NCBI GenBank assembly: GCA_050084515.1
Contig: CM114273.1
Location: 36,890,001 to 36,954,000 of the forward strand
Direction: 5' to 3'
Origin: Blasia pusilla
Lineage: Eukaryota > Marchantiophyta > Marchantiopsida > Blasiales
DNA: 64,000 bases
Below, one piece after another: positions 19,922 through 31,895 of this stretch; positions within the stretch are counted from its first letter, which is position 1; the number at the start of each line of letters is the position of its first letter. A program made the translations under genes and the position numbers. The notes below the pieces were generated by a model. That model was not told the DNA's origin, ran no database searches, and saw only the letters and a list, made by a program, of their open reading frames with translations.

Positions 19922-20515
19922 TCGAACATGTCTCTCTCAATGTCAAACCAAATCCATTCTCCTAATGAGAGGCATGGGTTACACACACAAGGCAAGTAAG
20001 ACCATAGCTCCGCCGCCTCATGCCAAGAGGTTCAACAAATAGAGAATGAGCTCTCAAACTGTCTCTCCTTGAGGTATATCCCTCCCCTCTCCCAAGCTCT
20101 CTCCATGGTAACCTATGCTCCCAAGTCACCTCCTTGGCTCTTGACTTGATGTAGGAGGTCAAGGGCCACTTACCAAAAATTTAAAGTTGATCATATATTC
20201 AAAAGGGTACTTACCTAAAATAGTAAGTTCCTCAATATGGCTCCAAATGAGCCTAAACAAAGGGGAAACCTGCTCTCTCAGGTTTCCCGCGGCCTCAACA
20301 TGTCATCGTAGACCTATTGAGCATGTCCTCCACTACTCACGAAGGCGCTCTATAATATCTCACCGATCTATCATAAAATAAGTGACAGCTATCGTGCGTA
20401 TACACATCGCTACACAATATACATCGCTGTCACCAAACACACACACAAACACGCACGATCCCATGCTAACTCATGGCATCTAAACAACGGGACAAGAAGT
20501 ACCAAAATATCTCCA
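19922..20515 (-). repeat. 3' terminal region of copy 3: 125-bp module and truncated repeat
   Basis: On the minus strand the module runs TTGGAGATATTTTGG ... CGCACGATA (20515-20391), followed by TGTCACTTATTTTATGATAG (from 20388). The R module continues to about 19922 and then breaks off inside TTTGGTTTGACAT. This is the same module-then-repeat order as at 17679-18323 in copy 2. Confidence 0.7.
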
Positions 20516-20697
20516 ATCGCCCCCTAGCTGGTGGTTAGATCCCTCTAACTCCATATAGCCATCTATCCCTACCTACCATGACATACATCTCTCGGATGCT
20601 AAGAGCAAGAAGGCGAGATGCTCATGTGGCCTCATCGTTAGTCGCCTTCTTGTCATCCATGTCACAGACACAAGTCGGAATGTAGAACTAGCTACTC

Positions 20698-22269
20698 AAT
20701 GTATATCTAGGACACATCCATCGTCCCTGAGGAACCCTAGTGAGAGGTGGCGTCAAACATGCCATATGCCATCCTCTCAAACACCCATCACAGACTAGCA
20801 TAGTGGCTGCACCACGGGCGGAACCACCAAACATACACTACAAGCCTACAGGAACTATTGCTAAGCTCACATCAACTGTACCGTCAATGTTCGGAAGATG
20901 ACATGGCGCACAGTTACAAACATGGTCCTTCCAAACCATACCATCACGTCCCTCCATTAAGAGAACACAAGATGGCAAAACCTCACGCACTCTCAAGATG
21001 GTGCGCCTTGCAGTCACATCCAACGTCGTGGGTGCCGTCTGCTGCAAGTAGACACAGTCTCCATGATGAAACCTCTGGATAGTAGGTTGATAACCACCTC
21101 CCTGATAACCACCTCCGGATAATCGCATACCTCAATGTATCCCAATGTTGCACAATCGCCAAGTTCTCAAACGCCATGGGCATCACTCTCCAAAAAAACT
21201 GAGCCCTCTGAGAACATGCTTGCATCCATACATCAGGGTCCTCAAGGTTCAATACCTCACCAACATCTCGACAAATGGCTGCATGTAAATCTGGCTCTCG
21301 GCCATAAAGCAACAAGTACGGTGAGAAAGACACTAAGGATGCTTGCCTACTGAATCTATATCCCATCGCCAACCACGGCAACTGAAAGTCCCAATCTCCT
21401 AGGTGACCTCTCTGCAAGCCATACTTAAGTAGTCCTCTCTTTATCGTCTGCACAACCCGCTGCACTAGTCCATCTGCCTCTGGATGATCTCGCGAAGTAG
21501 TGCGGTGGTCGATCAGTGCCTGATCACACAAGGCCTGAAATGCCCTGCGGAACTCTGTACCTTGGTCTGTCAACACCTCAGTTTGTGCGCCGTAATGACT
21601 CAACACTCGATCTAGGAAGGCATACGCTACTCCCTCACTCGCTTTGTCAAGCAATGCAACCAACTCTATCCACTTCGAGAAGTGCTCGACCATCACCAAC
21701 ATATAACGACTATGGCGCTCCATCAAAGGCAAAGGTCCTGCAAAATCCAAAATCCATGTATAACCTAAATCCATGATCGAAAGTGGATGCAACTTTGGAG
21801 TCAGAGCATTGAACGATGCTTGGACTCGATCACACACCATGCATTTGGCAACAAACTGCTGAAGGTATGTCTGCATGCCTCGCCACCAATACTGAATCTA
21901 GAGCAAGTTGTACGTCCGCTTCACTCCAAAATGACCCAACTCCTCGTGGGCATGACGCACCAAACGTGCTCTATGCAAAGGATGAGGCAATACACGCACT
22001 CTACCATCCTCCCACACTTCCAACATATGTGTGCCCTCCCACCGGAATCATCTGGCTCGCTGTAGGATCCGATCCCGCTCTCTAGCATCCACTATGCTCG
22101 CGACGCTGGTAGTACGAAGGTGCTCAAAGACCACTCCATTGTCGTGAATGTCTCGGCCACTTTTCGTCTCCTCATCGGCCCGTGGATCTAAGGACTCTCC
22201 ATCAGACCTCGCCATCAAAGTCTCAACAATCTGGCTCTCCATAGCCAACAATCCCAAATAGGCTGACAC
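20698..22269 (-). pseudogene. Integrase with PHD finger, copy 3
   Basis: The frame 21876-20983 carries the CMVC zinc ligands, LDFAGPLPLMERH, LTDQGTEFRRAF and EADGLVQRV. The catalytic Glu region reads DGLVQRV where copies 1 and 2 have an AER string, so the Glu is probably lost to Gln. The C-terminal module is partly duplicated near 21080-21115 (GGGYQGGGYQ). The PHD segment reads VCDGC, HMACLTPPL and RWMCPRY. Two metal ligands are changed (an early Cys to Gly, the last Cys to Tyr), and a stop precedes it. The upstream linker 22269-22048 matches copies 1 and 2. Confidence 0.82.
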
Positions 22270-22275
22270 ATGCCA

Positions 22276-23784
22276 TCATGGCACCAATTCCTCATCACTC
22301 TCAACATGCCAACGAGCTCCAGTCGTATCTTGCTGACTCGGGCATGGATTACGGCTCAAACCATTTGCATCTTGGTTGAGCGTCCCAGGTCTATGCACCA
22401 CCTGGAAGTCATACTCTTGCAACAAAAGAGCCCACCTCGCAAGCTTCCCTATAAGCTTGTCGGACTCCATCAACTATTTAAGTGGCTGATGATTAGTAAT
22501 GATGGTAAAGGGATTTCCGAATAGATAACATCTAAAATGTGCGACAACCCACACTACAGCCAAGCACTCACCCTCATACAAGCTATACTTTGCCTGTGCA
22601 GCGTTGTTTGAGCAATTAGCGTAAGCCACCACGAACTCTCTACCATCATCGTCATGCTGGGTGAGCACGGCTCCAAGCCCCAACATGCTCTAATTGGTAT
22701 GCAACTGGAAAGGATGCCCCCTGATCGGTCTCCTCAATATGGGCGCAGAAGTCAATATGTCCTTGAGCATCTAAAATGCTCTCTCTTGCTCATCCCCCAA
22801 GTGCCACTCTTGATCCACCTTGGTCATCAAGGTTAGCGGCTTTGCAATCGAACTGAAACCCTTGACGTACCGTCGATATAACTTCGCCAATCCCATGAGT
22901 GCACAAACTCGACTCACATCTGTAGGGCGTGGAATGCATGAAATAGCCTCTACCTTTGTCTGTTGCACACCAAGGCCCCCTGGGTATATCATATGACCCA
23001 AGTACTCAATCTGGCCATAGAAGAACTTGCACTTGCCTGGATGTAGCTTCATCCCATGTAACTGCAATCGTCGAAACACCTCTTCTAGATGTCGCTCATG
23101 CTTCTCAACCCTGGCGCTAAATACTACGATGTCATCAATATAACACCTAGCAAAATCCAGACCTGCCAAGATCCTATCCATGAACCTCTGAAACTCAGCC
23201 GGGGCATTCTTTAACCCGAATGGTAAGAACTGAGACTGGTATAAACAATCCTTCCCATGAGGATCGATGCCCCAAAATATCATCTTCTGCCTGTCCTCCA
23301 ATCTGATAGGCAACTAATGGTATCTGGCTCATAAATCCAATGAATTGAAGACCTTTGCACGTCCAATCGCATCAAAGATCTCCTCAAGGGTGGGCATGGC
23401 ATACCTATTAGACTTTGTCTGCCGATTGATAGGTCCGTAATCTCCACACATTCGCCTATCCGTCCAATTTCCATGCACATCCTTCTTGGCAGGTATGACA
23501 GTGGCAGATGCATACTCTCCATGCGACATCTCCACTAGTACTGCTCCAACCAAATCCTCGCTCCTACTCTCAATCAGAGCCCTCTCCATGTCATTGTACC
23601 TATAGGGTCGTCGAAAGATCGACGTGTCACTCGACAACTCAATGCAGATCCTTGGACCCTTCTGCGTACCCGAATCATGCATACTAAATGCAAAACAGCT
23701 CCTATAACTCCTAAGGAATTGGTGTATCCGATGCCGCTCTCCTCCTGTCAACGTAGGGCTCATATCTGGCTCCCAAGTCTCCAT
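22276..23784 (-). pseudogene. Reverse transcriptase and RNase H, copy 3
   Basis: Frames 23784-23329, 23313-22771, 22686-22474 and 22473-22276 give a nearly full reverse transcriptase/RNase H. Blocks are FLRSYRSCFAFSMHD, IPAKKDVHGNWTDRRMCGDY, WGIDPHGKDCLYQSQFLPFG, CYIDDIVVFS (YIDD intact), YLGHMIYPGGLGVQQTKVEA, LGLGAVLTQHDDDGR, YEGECLAVVW and [17 protein letters not shown]. Four or so stops separate them. It keeps the RNase H segment deleted in copy 1. Confidence 0.87.
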
Positions 23785-24130
23785 TGACTATGGTAGGACT
23801 CTCCGGCGTGAATGTCGGTGGTTGCTAAGGTGCAACCCTATCTCGGACAATAGAACTCTCATATCCATGTGTAGTACCCGGAACCACACTCGATGGTGTG
23901 GCTTTCATCTCCTTGCGTACTTGCAAAACATCCCAAGAAGTCCAAGGGTGTCTCTCCCGATCATCCCACGTATGTCGATCTCATCGGGTCTCGCCCCCAA
24001 CCGCTGCCTCAACCATCTCGGTAGGCATGGGGCTCACCAACGCAACTGTTGTGATCTGTCGCATCCTCAAACAACGCTGCTCAACTACTCCTAAGCTGAA
24101 AATCCATGTCAAGCAATTCAGGTCCATCGC

Positions 24131-25270
24131 CTAACCCAAGACATGATGTCGTGATGCCTCTGATAGTGACGGTACTGCCATCACTCCTGTGGGGAATCTC
24201 ATTGCTTGCTCTCGCTCATTGGCGTTGGGCTCCACCAACCTCTGTACTTGGTCATCCCAAACCAAGCCAAGTCCGGCCTCCTTAATTGCATAGGAAGCGG
24301 AAAAACTCACCAATGTGGAAAAGGCTTCCCGTCGCCTGCCAATCTTGTTGACCACAATCAATGGCGGTCAATCATCTAGCCTCACTGCTTGTGATCGACG
24401 GCCCGGATCCAATATAGAATCCACCAACAAAACGGAGGGGCGCTCCACTCTTGCATATGCCCTCCGTAACACCTCGTGTGGTACCAAGTTGGTCCACCAA
24501 AGACGCGGGCGATGTGCTCGTGAATCCACACTTGGTGCATCTAATAACACTGTCGGGCCAATCCATGTGGGCACTTGATGTGCACACGTCACTACGCAGG
24601 ACCTCGAATCGCCCAAAATTGGCACATTCTCCAAAATTTATGTCGGAGAACGAGGCTGATGCTCCTGTAAATGTTGCAAGATCTGCATCATCTCCCAAAA
24701 CAACTTGGATCGAGTGTCAGCTAACCCGCTACCTTGACCAGCACTCAATTGGCCCTGACACAGCCAACCAACAATGACCAAGTCTATGGTCCCTACCCGC
24801 TCCAAGTCCTGCCCCCCCAACAATGAAATATCCCTTGGTAGGGAACTTTGGTAACCCTGAATGGCGGACGCAGACAACAAGTCGGGAAAATGGAGGCATA
24901 ACAGTGCCACATGGTGAAGTGAAGCACACCTTGCAACATCATCAATCTCTAGATACAGGTACTGCTGCAAGCGCACTCCAGCGTGCAAAATAGCAGCTAA
25001 CCCAGTGTCGATCCCTCCAAAGAGATCCAACACCCAAATACCCTTCTCTAGGATGCACCATACAATCGGGGTGGTATCCAAAGGGGTCATAGCATCACTC
25101 CTGCCTACTTGGGGTTTCTCCGACCTGTCACAATCAGGTGCAAACCTCTTGCTCTACGCGGTTTGCACATGCTCAGTGGCTAAGCGTTGAAGCTCCTCAG
25201 TCGAGCCCCAAAGCAGCACCTCTCTTCCACATAATGATGCGGCTACCATGACACTCCTCTCCATAGAAAT
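24131..25270 (-). pseudogene. Dnmt3-like cytosine-5 DNA methyltransferase domain, copy 3
   Basis: 25090-24638 carries WVLDLFGGIDTGLAAIL (motif I), YLEIDD and GWLCQGQLSAGQGSGL (motif IV, where the Pro before the catalytic Cys is now Leu). 24634-24368 has ENVPILGDS (motif VI) and LDAPSVDSRAHRPRLWWTN (motif VIII). 24361-24131 has NEREQAMRFPTG, then SEASRHHVLG (motif IX/X tail). The Dnmt3-type C-terminal block is best seen here because only three breaks interrupt it. The domain directly follows the protease flank and precedes the reverse transcriptase, as in copies 1 and 2. Confidence 0.85.
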
Positions 25271-25288
25271 GTCAAGAACGGGAGTATC

Positions 25289-26503
25289 CTATGCATGGAC
25301 ATGTCCCTCAATCAAATCACTAGGCCAAGTGATGGCACTGCTAAATGCTGCTAAGGACACCATCTCTCCTGGCCATCGCTCAATCATTGCACCTATGAAT
25401 CGAATGGGTAATGAGCTAAGACGCCCATCACTTGACTGCCATCCTGGTCTGTAGGATGCTGATTCCTCCCAGTAATCCAGGGAAAACCCCATCGGATATA
25501 ACATTGCTCCACCAACCAAGATGTCGTAGGACTTTGCATCAGTGACTATCGCCTTGGTTCGCACCACATACTCATCTGTAGGATGTCCCGGGAAAATCCT
25601 CACCTCTTGTCGGGTGATATACTGTGTGGTACTTGCTCCACCCAAGGATGTCTATATCCGGAATGGACAACGCTCCACATCAACTCTTGTCAAGCCCAAT
25701 CCTCTTAATGATCCTTTCCCCAACATCAGGGGTTGCGCTCCTGAATCCAACAAGACGCACTGCGGACTAAAAGCTCTACCTCCGGGACTCACCAACTGGA
25801 AGAGCTCTCCCCAGTTATCTAGCAATACAACAACATGAGAAACCATGGCACGCTCTATCGCGGTTCTAGCAGGCATCTCCGCCATCCTAGTAGCCGCAGC
25901 CTACCATGAATCTGATGTGGACGGCCCGAGCAGCGGCTCCAAGGGCAAGTCCATCACCTCCTCTGCAATCACCTTTGAACGTGATGCAAGAACTCCAACT
26001 CCACGCTCATATAGCGTAGCGGCCAGCCAAAAAACCTCAGCAGGCGTACCTCCCAACGTCATAACATCGGAAGCAGAAAATAAAGGAGCGCGGTACATAA
26101 TAGTGGCCGCCCCCAACAACGTGCTCAACACATGCTCCTCTTGAGCATCAACAATAGGAGTTGTCGCACTCGCTTCTCCCATCATCCTCCGTGCTTGCAC
26201 ACCAACAACATCACCAACTCTCCAAGAACTCTGATCAAGACCCATCGATGGGGTCCTCATCGCCTCGGAAAACGTGAAAGACTGAGGAAGGCTAGTCTGT
26301 TTTGTGGCTTCCCCTCGTTGTGGATCCAACTTTGCGATTGCTCCATGCGGCACAACTGCAGAGGCCTCCATCTGGGATAGCCCGCACATCCAACCAAGAT
26401 CCTCCATATCTCTGGCTACTCCATATGATATGGATGCCACGGATCCGGCATTGGATAATCTTAATGCTATAGCGGCAATCTGCTGATGTATCTGAGCAGC
26501 CAT
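25289..26503 (-). pseudogene. Linker and aspartic protease, copy 3
   Basis: The linker frame 26503-25901 (AAQIHQQIAAIALRLSNAG, LPQSFTFSEAMRTPS, TLGGTPAEVFWLAATLYE) is followed by 25885-25652 with VLLDSGAQPLMLG, the intact retropepsin Asp-Ser-Gly. 25645-25289 then holds the flap-like SVKS-rich continuation (ASTTQYITRQEV, SYDILVGGAML). This is the least damaged protease of the three copies. Confidence 0.75.
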
Positions 26504-26717
26504 CCTAGCCTCACGGCCGGCATCTCCCTCGACGCGTCTAGTTGTGGTCAGACTCTACCTCCTCCACGGGCAGCTCCACCACCTTTTCGGGCAACTCTAG
26601 CTCCTCGTCCCCCAATGGGACCACCTAGTGCACGATCTCTAGCCCACCCGGACCGGCTACTCGCTGTGGTGGCCTCTCTGGCCCTCGGTCCGGACGTAAC
26701 TCAGGATGTAAAATGAA

Positions 26718-28280
26718 ACACCTGGCGCACGTATGACCATATCTCTGACAATAGTCACACTAATAACCTCCTAGTGCATCACCATCTCCTCCTCCATGCT
26801 GAGGCACATGTCCATGACCCTGACGAGTGCAATCACGCTGATGATGGGCTCCATGTAACTCTCCAGCTCACGGAACCACTCTAGAGTTGCTCAAAGGTAG
26901 AATGCCCTCAAGGCCTCTCCTCTTCCTTTATATACTTAGAGATAGATACAATGAAGACAAATTAGCTCTACCTATCCTTATGCCACATGTCCTACTCTCA
27001 TAGCATGAGAGAATCTCCTTTGGAGTCTAATGTCCCAACCTCATCTTCCTCAACCTCATCCTTATCTCCCTTTTCACCAACCTATGGCCCCACTCTCATC
27101 TTTATCTCATGTATCTTGTCTTTTCTCTTTTTGGTTGATTCTTTCCCACTTATGCGCTTCATGTCATAAATTCTAACTTAACTATGACTAACAAAGCATG
27201 GTTACACTCCACCACATGACCAACAAGTAATTGTAGGCGGCTGTTGTTGAGCCGTATATGAAGGCGCAGGTCTCTGTGGTACACCCTCTCAATATCCTCC
27301 CTGAGCTCATGGTGCCACAGTCAACCTATCTCGGAGTCCACGTTGCAGCACAGGTGGTGCAAACAATCGTGACTACTCTCACCCAGAACCCATGGTGGCT
27401 ACGCTCTCCTCCGCCATATTGCGCTCAATGTTCTCGGCGGTCCTAAAAACATCTCTCAACCTAGGGGAGGTGTTTATAAGAAGCAACCCCTCCCGCACTG
27501 GTGTACGCAGGGTCTGGTCCAGCATCGCATACCATGACTGGATACTCTGAGCCTCTGTCATCCCCTGAGTGATGTTGATCAATCGGTGCAAGCAAGTGTA
27601 AGCCTCATGCAAACTCTCACCCGGGTGCCTCTCAAAGTCGTGGATGCTCCGCAACGTCTCCGTCCGTACCCCATGGTAGCTCGCCCTCAACTCAGCGAAG
27701 AACTCAACTACGGGGTTGAACGTGGGACAAACCCGACTAGATAGTGCAATTGCTCCAGAGCGAGTCACCCCTCCTAAAACATCACTAGTGGAAGAGGAAG
27801 TAGCCTCTCGTGACTCCTCCTCCTCATCTAGGAACGACTCCATCCATGACACATAGAATGGGTCATAGTAGAGTCGCCATGCCTCAATCTTATGGGCATA
27901 TATGTGGGAGAATTCATGGTAATCGTCCATGGGCGCCCCCTCTAAATGCTAGAACATACCGTTCCATGTTGTAAACGAGTTGAACTCTCTAGAGTTTCTA
28001 GCCCGCTGTGAGTCACACCAACTCCTAAACTTTGCAATGAAGTCGTGTAGCTCTATAGTGTCTACAGCAACCAAAACCTATGCGTTCCTCTACCCGTTTG
28101 TCCATCTCGTACGTCCAACTAGTAGGAGCACTCAATGTGTATAGTGGATCACTAACACACTCCTCTAGACGCTCCTCCTCGTCTGAAGATGATACAGAAG
28201 GTGAGGGAGGTGGTCTCTCACGTGGAGACCCTCGAAACCTCGCACCACTCTAGGTAAACCCTCCAGAGCTACTCTCAATT
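26718..28280 (-). pseudogene. Gag with CCHC knuckle, copy 3, carrying a foreign insertion
   Basis: The N-terminal part (28280-27940) is broken. The capsid-like part 27930-27379 has DDYHEFSHIYAHKIEAWRLYY, DFERHPGESLHEAYTCLHRL and SWYAMLDQTLRTPVREGLLL. The knuckle CDYCQRYGHTCARC is at 26759-26718. Between capsid and knuckle, about 300 bp of AT-rich sequence (about 26895-27210) has no counterpart in copy 2. Its boundaries fall where copy 2 reads GTGGTGGAACCC. Confidence 0.75.
26895..27210. other. Insertion in gag of copy 3, about 300 bp
   Basis: AT- and CT-rich sequence with no similarity to the element. I do not recognise terminal repeats or coding potential. It contains a TATA-like string near 26930. 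It may be a small non-autonomous insertion or filler DNA. Confidence 0.4.
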
Positions 28281-29090
28281 CCACTACCTCGCCTCTCAAA
28301 ATCCCAAAAGGACTGAGTGATGGCCCTCGTGCCCCTCTCACATGATCACTCTCAATCTCGCAAGTAATCCCTCAATCACTCAAACTAAACATGCGGCACT
28401 CAATCTACACTCTCTCACTGAGACGTGTGCTGTACGGCAATAAGCACCGTGGTGCAGCAAATCACTAATATATCATCTCATCGACAAACCATCCTCAACT
28501 CTGGACATCCCACACGTGTCTATGTCCCCTAAACCCATACATCATCGATGCTCCTAGCATCAGCACGAAACCCAATATCCCAAATAACTTCCCAATATCC
28601 GAAAATCCCTCACATGTGTAGGGTAAGAGACCAGAATGGGTAACTTGACAATAATATCAATGTTGCTTCTTGGAAACTGCAAATCTTGACCCCAACTTGG
28701 TCATGAAGACAACTCCTCCAATCAGCAAGTCGTACTCCTCTCGTACTGACGCTGCTCAAACCTCCTCGATGTGCGGTGTAAGTCCAGCGGTCCGGTGCGG
28801 CACTGGCGGCACCGAACAGCTACAAACGGCACGACACTCAATAATGGGGTGCGGCACTTTGCGGCATACCCTCCTCAATCAAAAATTCACATGCTCTGCT
28901 CCTTATTCAAGGAGCGGCTCCACGATCGAGATGGTGCGGTGCGGCCACGAGCGGCATGGTGGCGTGTTGCGGCTACACGCGTCACGGCACGGTACTCGAT
29001 CGTCGTTGAGCGGCTACCAATCACAACATAGCAGCATGAAATGAAAAATCAAACACCATAACCCGAGGTCATCTGCTATCACTGGTTGAT
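28281..29090 (-). other. Gag leader of copy 3, rich in CCGCAC strings
   Basis: Non-coding leader shared with copy 4 (60640-61530). It contains many short GTGCCGC/CCGCAC strings that could fold, and the arm sequence that is inverted and duplicated in copy 4 (here once, about 28490-28630). At about 29090 a TGATAGCAGATGACC string sits at the repeat-leader border and loosely resembles an initiator-Met tRNA primer site (TGGTATCAGAGCC). That assignment is weak. Confidence 0.4.
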
Positions 29091-30524
29091 GACGAAACTG
29101 CGATAACGGTGGCTGCCAAAAAAAAAGTACGTGGTGGCAACGCAAGTTAGAGAATCAACGATCATCGTGGAAGACCCTCCACTCCGTAATGGTGGCAATG
29201 GAAACCAAAGGGTGGAAAACAGAAAAATGCGGCTTTGAGCAAGGCTAGGCGGCGGCGGCAGCCGACGGTGGACCGTTGACCGTGACGGTTGACCGTTGAT
29301 GGTGACGGCCGACCGTTGATGGTTGATGGTTGACGGTGATGGTTGACCATTGATAGTGATGGTTGACCACTGATGGTGACGGTTGACCGTCGATGGTGAA
29401 CCTTTGACGGTGACTATGATGGCGACAGCCGCCGCCGGCGTGGCGGCTGGTTTAGGGTTTGAACAATTTAACCCTAAAAATCACCTAGCAATGGAAATTT
29501 TGCAAGATTGACCATAAATTTTTGTTCAAAACTCCAAATTGCACGCCATTTAATGTATAGCATGCACAACTTCACGATCTACAACAACGTCAAAAAATAT
29601 TTGGAATCAAACATTCTTGTAAAAATTGACAGGGATTGTCGTAAAGCCCAATATCTCTTTCTCCTACATAAAATTTGGCAGCGCTTCCGCGCTGATTTCT
29701 CCCAACAAAAATGTAAAACTTGTGAGAAAAAAATTCAGAAAACTTCATGGTGCTCCCGAGAGCACCAACATGGGGCAACCTGCCCCCATACTTAATCCCA
29801 ATCAAAAATTGGGCAGCGCTTCCGCGCGCCACTCTTCCACACGAAAAATCGGCAAAGGAAACATCACAAGTAAGCGGCTCTTGCTCCGGTGAGCACTCCC
29901 ATGAACCGCTGAATGGGGAATACAATCCCCAACGTGCAAAACCAGCGAGTGACCAGCGAGCTCCCCCATGAAGCTCTCTCACTCACTCATTCTCTCTTTG
30001 TAAAATAAGATCCAATCTCTCTCACAACACCATAGTTCTCATATCTGTGCGCTCTCACATGTCTCTCTCAATGTCAAACCAAACCCACTCTCCTAATGAG
30101 AGGCTTGGGTTACACACACAAGGCAACCAAGACCATAGCTCCACCGCCTCATTCCAAGAGGTTCAACAAAGAGAGAATGAACTTTCAATCTCTCTCTCAT
30201 TGAGGTATACCCCTCCCCTCTCCCAAGCTCTCTCCATGGTAACCTATGCTCCCAAGTCACCTCCTTGGCTCTTGACCTGATGTAGGAGGTCAAGGGCCAC
30301 TTACCAAAATTAGAAATACAATCATATACTCGAAATGGTACTTACCTAAAATAGTAAGTTCCTCAATATGGCTCCAAATGAGTCGAAACGAAGGGGAAAT
30401 CTGCTCTCTCAAGTTTCCTGGGGCCTCAGCAGATCATACTCGACCTACTGAGCCTGTCCTCCACTACTCACGAAGGCGCTCTACTAGATCTCACCGATCT
30501 ATCATAAAAGACGTGACACAATTG
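29091..30524 (-). repeat. 5' terminal repeat of copy 3
   Basis: On the minus strand it starts TGTCACGTCTTTTATGATAG at 30524. The R module runs to about 30000, followed by a segment matching 8927-9391 (29935-29470), the TTGAC minisatellite (29425-29265), and a tail ending near the leader. No internal inverted copy is present here, so this shows the simpler order. The R module, arm segment and minisatellite are contiguous. Confidence 0.65.
29265..29425 (-). repeat. TTGAC minisatellite in copy 3 terminal repeat
   Basis: Imperfect tandem units of about 20 bp (ACGGTTGACCGTTGATGGTG type) with about six TTGAC cores on the plus strand, the same motif as at 7808-7945. Confidence 0.6.
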
Positions 30525-30810
30525 ACTTATATCACCACCATGGAAAACTAATTTAGTGCTAGATTGATTTAGACCATAGCGTGGGATACATTTATTCAAT
30601 CTCATGGCAATGATTTCCAAAAAATGTGGTGTTAGCATAGAGCACTTATCTATTATGATAACATTAGAGATATGTAATCTTGTGTAGCTATTTGAGGTAA
30701 TATGCATTTGAGGTATCTCGTATGAATTGGTTTCTAAAGTAAAATAAAAAGTGGTAGCATTAGGATCCAAAAAATTATAGCAATACATATAGTAGAAGTG
30801 AGTAAGAGGA
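30525..30810 (-). pseudogene. PIF1/Helitron-type helicase, Walker B region
   Basis: On the minus strand, LHISNVIIIDKCSMLTPHF fits the PIF1 Walker B block (usually IIIDExSM; Glu is Lys here). KLVFHGGDISQL fits the next motif (GGDxxQLPPV). The copy 3 terminal repeat begins right after ISQL. The PIF1-family helicase of Helitrons unwinds DNA during rolling-circle transposition. A host PIF1 gene is the alternative. Confidence 0.65.
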
Positions 30811-31895
30811 AGATCTTTATAGATTTCTACTACTCACAAACAAATATGATAAAAAAAAAAGCTCTTGCCACCGCCTGATGCAACTTTCAAAGAACTAATC
30901 TCTCAAGTAATCTTAAAGTTGTACCTTTCAGTTTGTCAAACAATTCACTTTGCTATATATTTAGAAGTGAAAAATCAAGTTGAGTGGATTCTATATTGAT
31001 AACTTTTTGGTGAAGGAATGGATGCAGGTTGAGAATTATGTAGATTTATTTCAAGGTGAGGATTTCGTAGTTTCCTTTTCCATATCTCCACAAGATCTAA
31101 GAAACATATTAGTATAAGCATATGAATGTCACTAAGATTGTTAATAATAGCATAATGGAGGACTCCATGTAGATAGTTTCCCTAAATATAGTTTCATGGT
31201 AGTAATGATGACATGAATATGTTGTTTTGCAACATAATATTGTAAAAGAATCCATTCCACTTACGAAGTTGGTGGAAGTCACTAAACCAGACAACTTTAT
31301 TTAATTGGCATGCAAAATTGCTTTAAAAAACCCCCAACGAATTTCTAAACCATTGTATTTAAATGTGTTCTAAACAACTCATGATTATTCCTATATTAGA
31401 TTAAAGTCATATCCTCTAGAGATATAGATTTATTACAATATAATATTGTAGGATATATGCATGGTATTTAAGCATTCTTATACAACCAAGGATATCTTGA
31501 AGAAGGGTTTGAGTCAATATTCTTCATACTTTGAGATCGAAAGATTATTGGAATTTGCATTATAGTAAGGGCATCCTTAGTAGCATATACATGTCGATTT
31601 AAAAATATCGTAGATATAAGTTTAAGCCTAAATTTATCTAATCCTTCAAGACCAAAATATCTGGCAGATTATGTATTAATGTCAAGAAAACCACTAGGTT
31701 CAAAGTTAAGGGCATTCTAATTTCTAATTAAGTAGATAGAGTAGTCCCTATTAGTTGCACATTGAACATGCTTATGTGCACCCCATGGAAGCAATCTTAT
31801 TGATGAAAGGGAATGAAAATTCTATGCTCAAATCTTGGCCTATATTTTTTCTAGCACACGATTTTGGGGCTGATGAAATGGTATTGTGAATGTAT

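Larger units (their letters stand above)
19922..30524 (-). mobile_element. Ty3/gypsy retrotransposon with methyltransferase and PHD finger, copy 3
   Basis: Full-length but degenerate, on the minus strand. From right to left: 5' repeat (30524 to about 29100), leader (to about 28280), Gag (28280-26718), linker and protease (26503-25289), methyltransferase (about 25270-24131), reverse transcriptase/RNase H (23784-22276), integrase plus PHD (22269-20698), terminal module (20515-20391) and truncated 3' repeat (20388-19922). It was inserted into a helicase gene immediately after an ISQL codon string. Domain order is identical to copies 1 and 2, which confirms that the methyltransferase and the PHD belong to the family. 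Confidence 0.88.

Noticed and set aside
29162-29350. Small ORF encoding MVNHHRQPSTINGRPSPSTV
   Set aside because: It is the TTGAC minisatellite read on the minus strand, not a gene.
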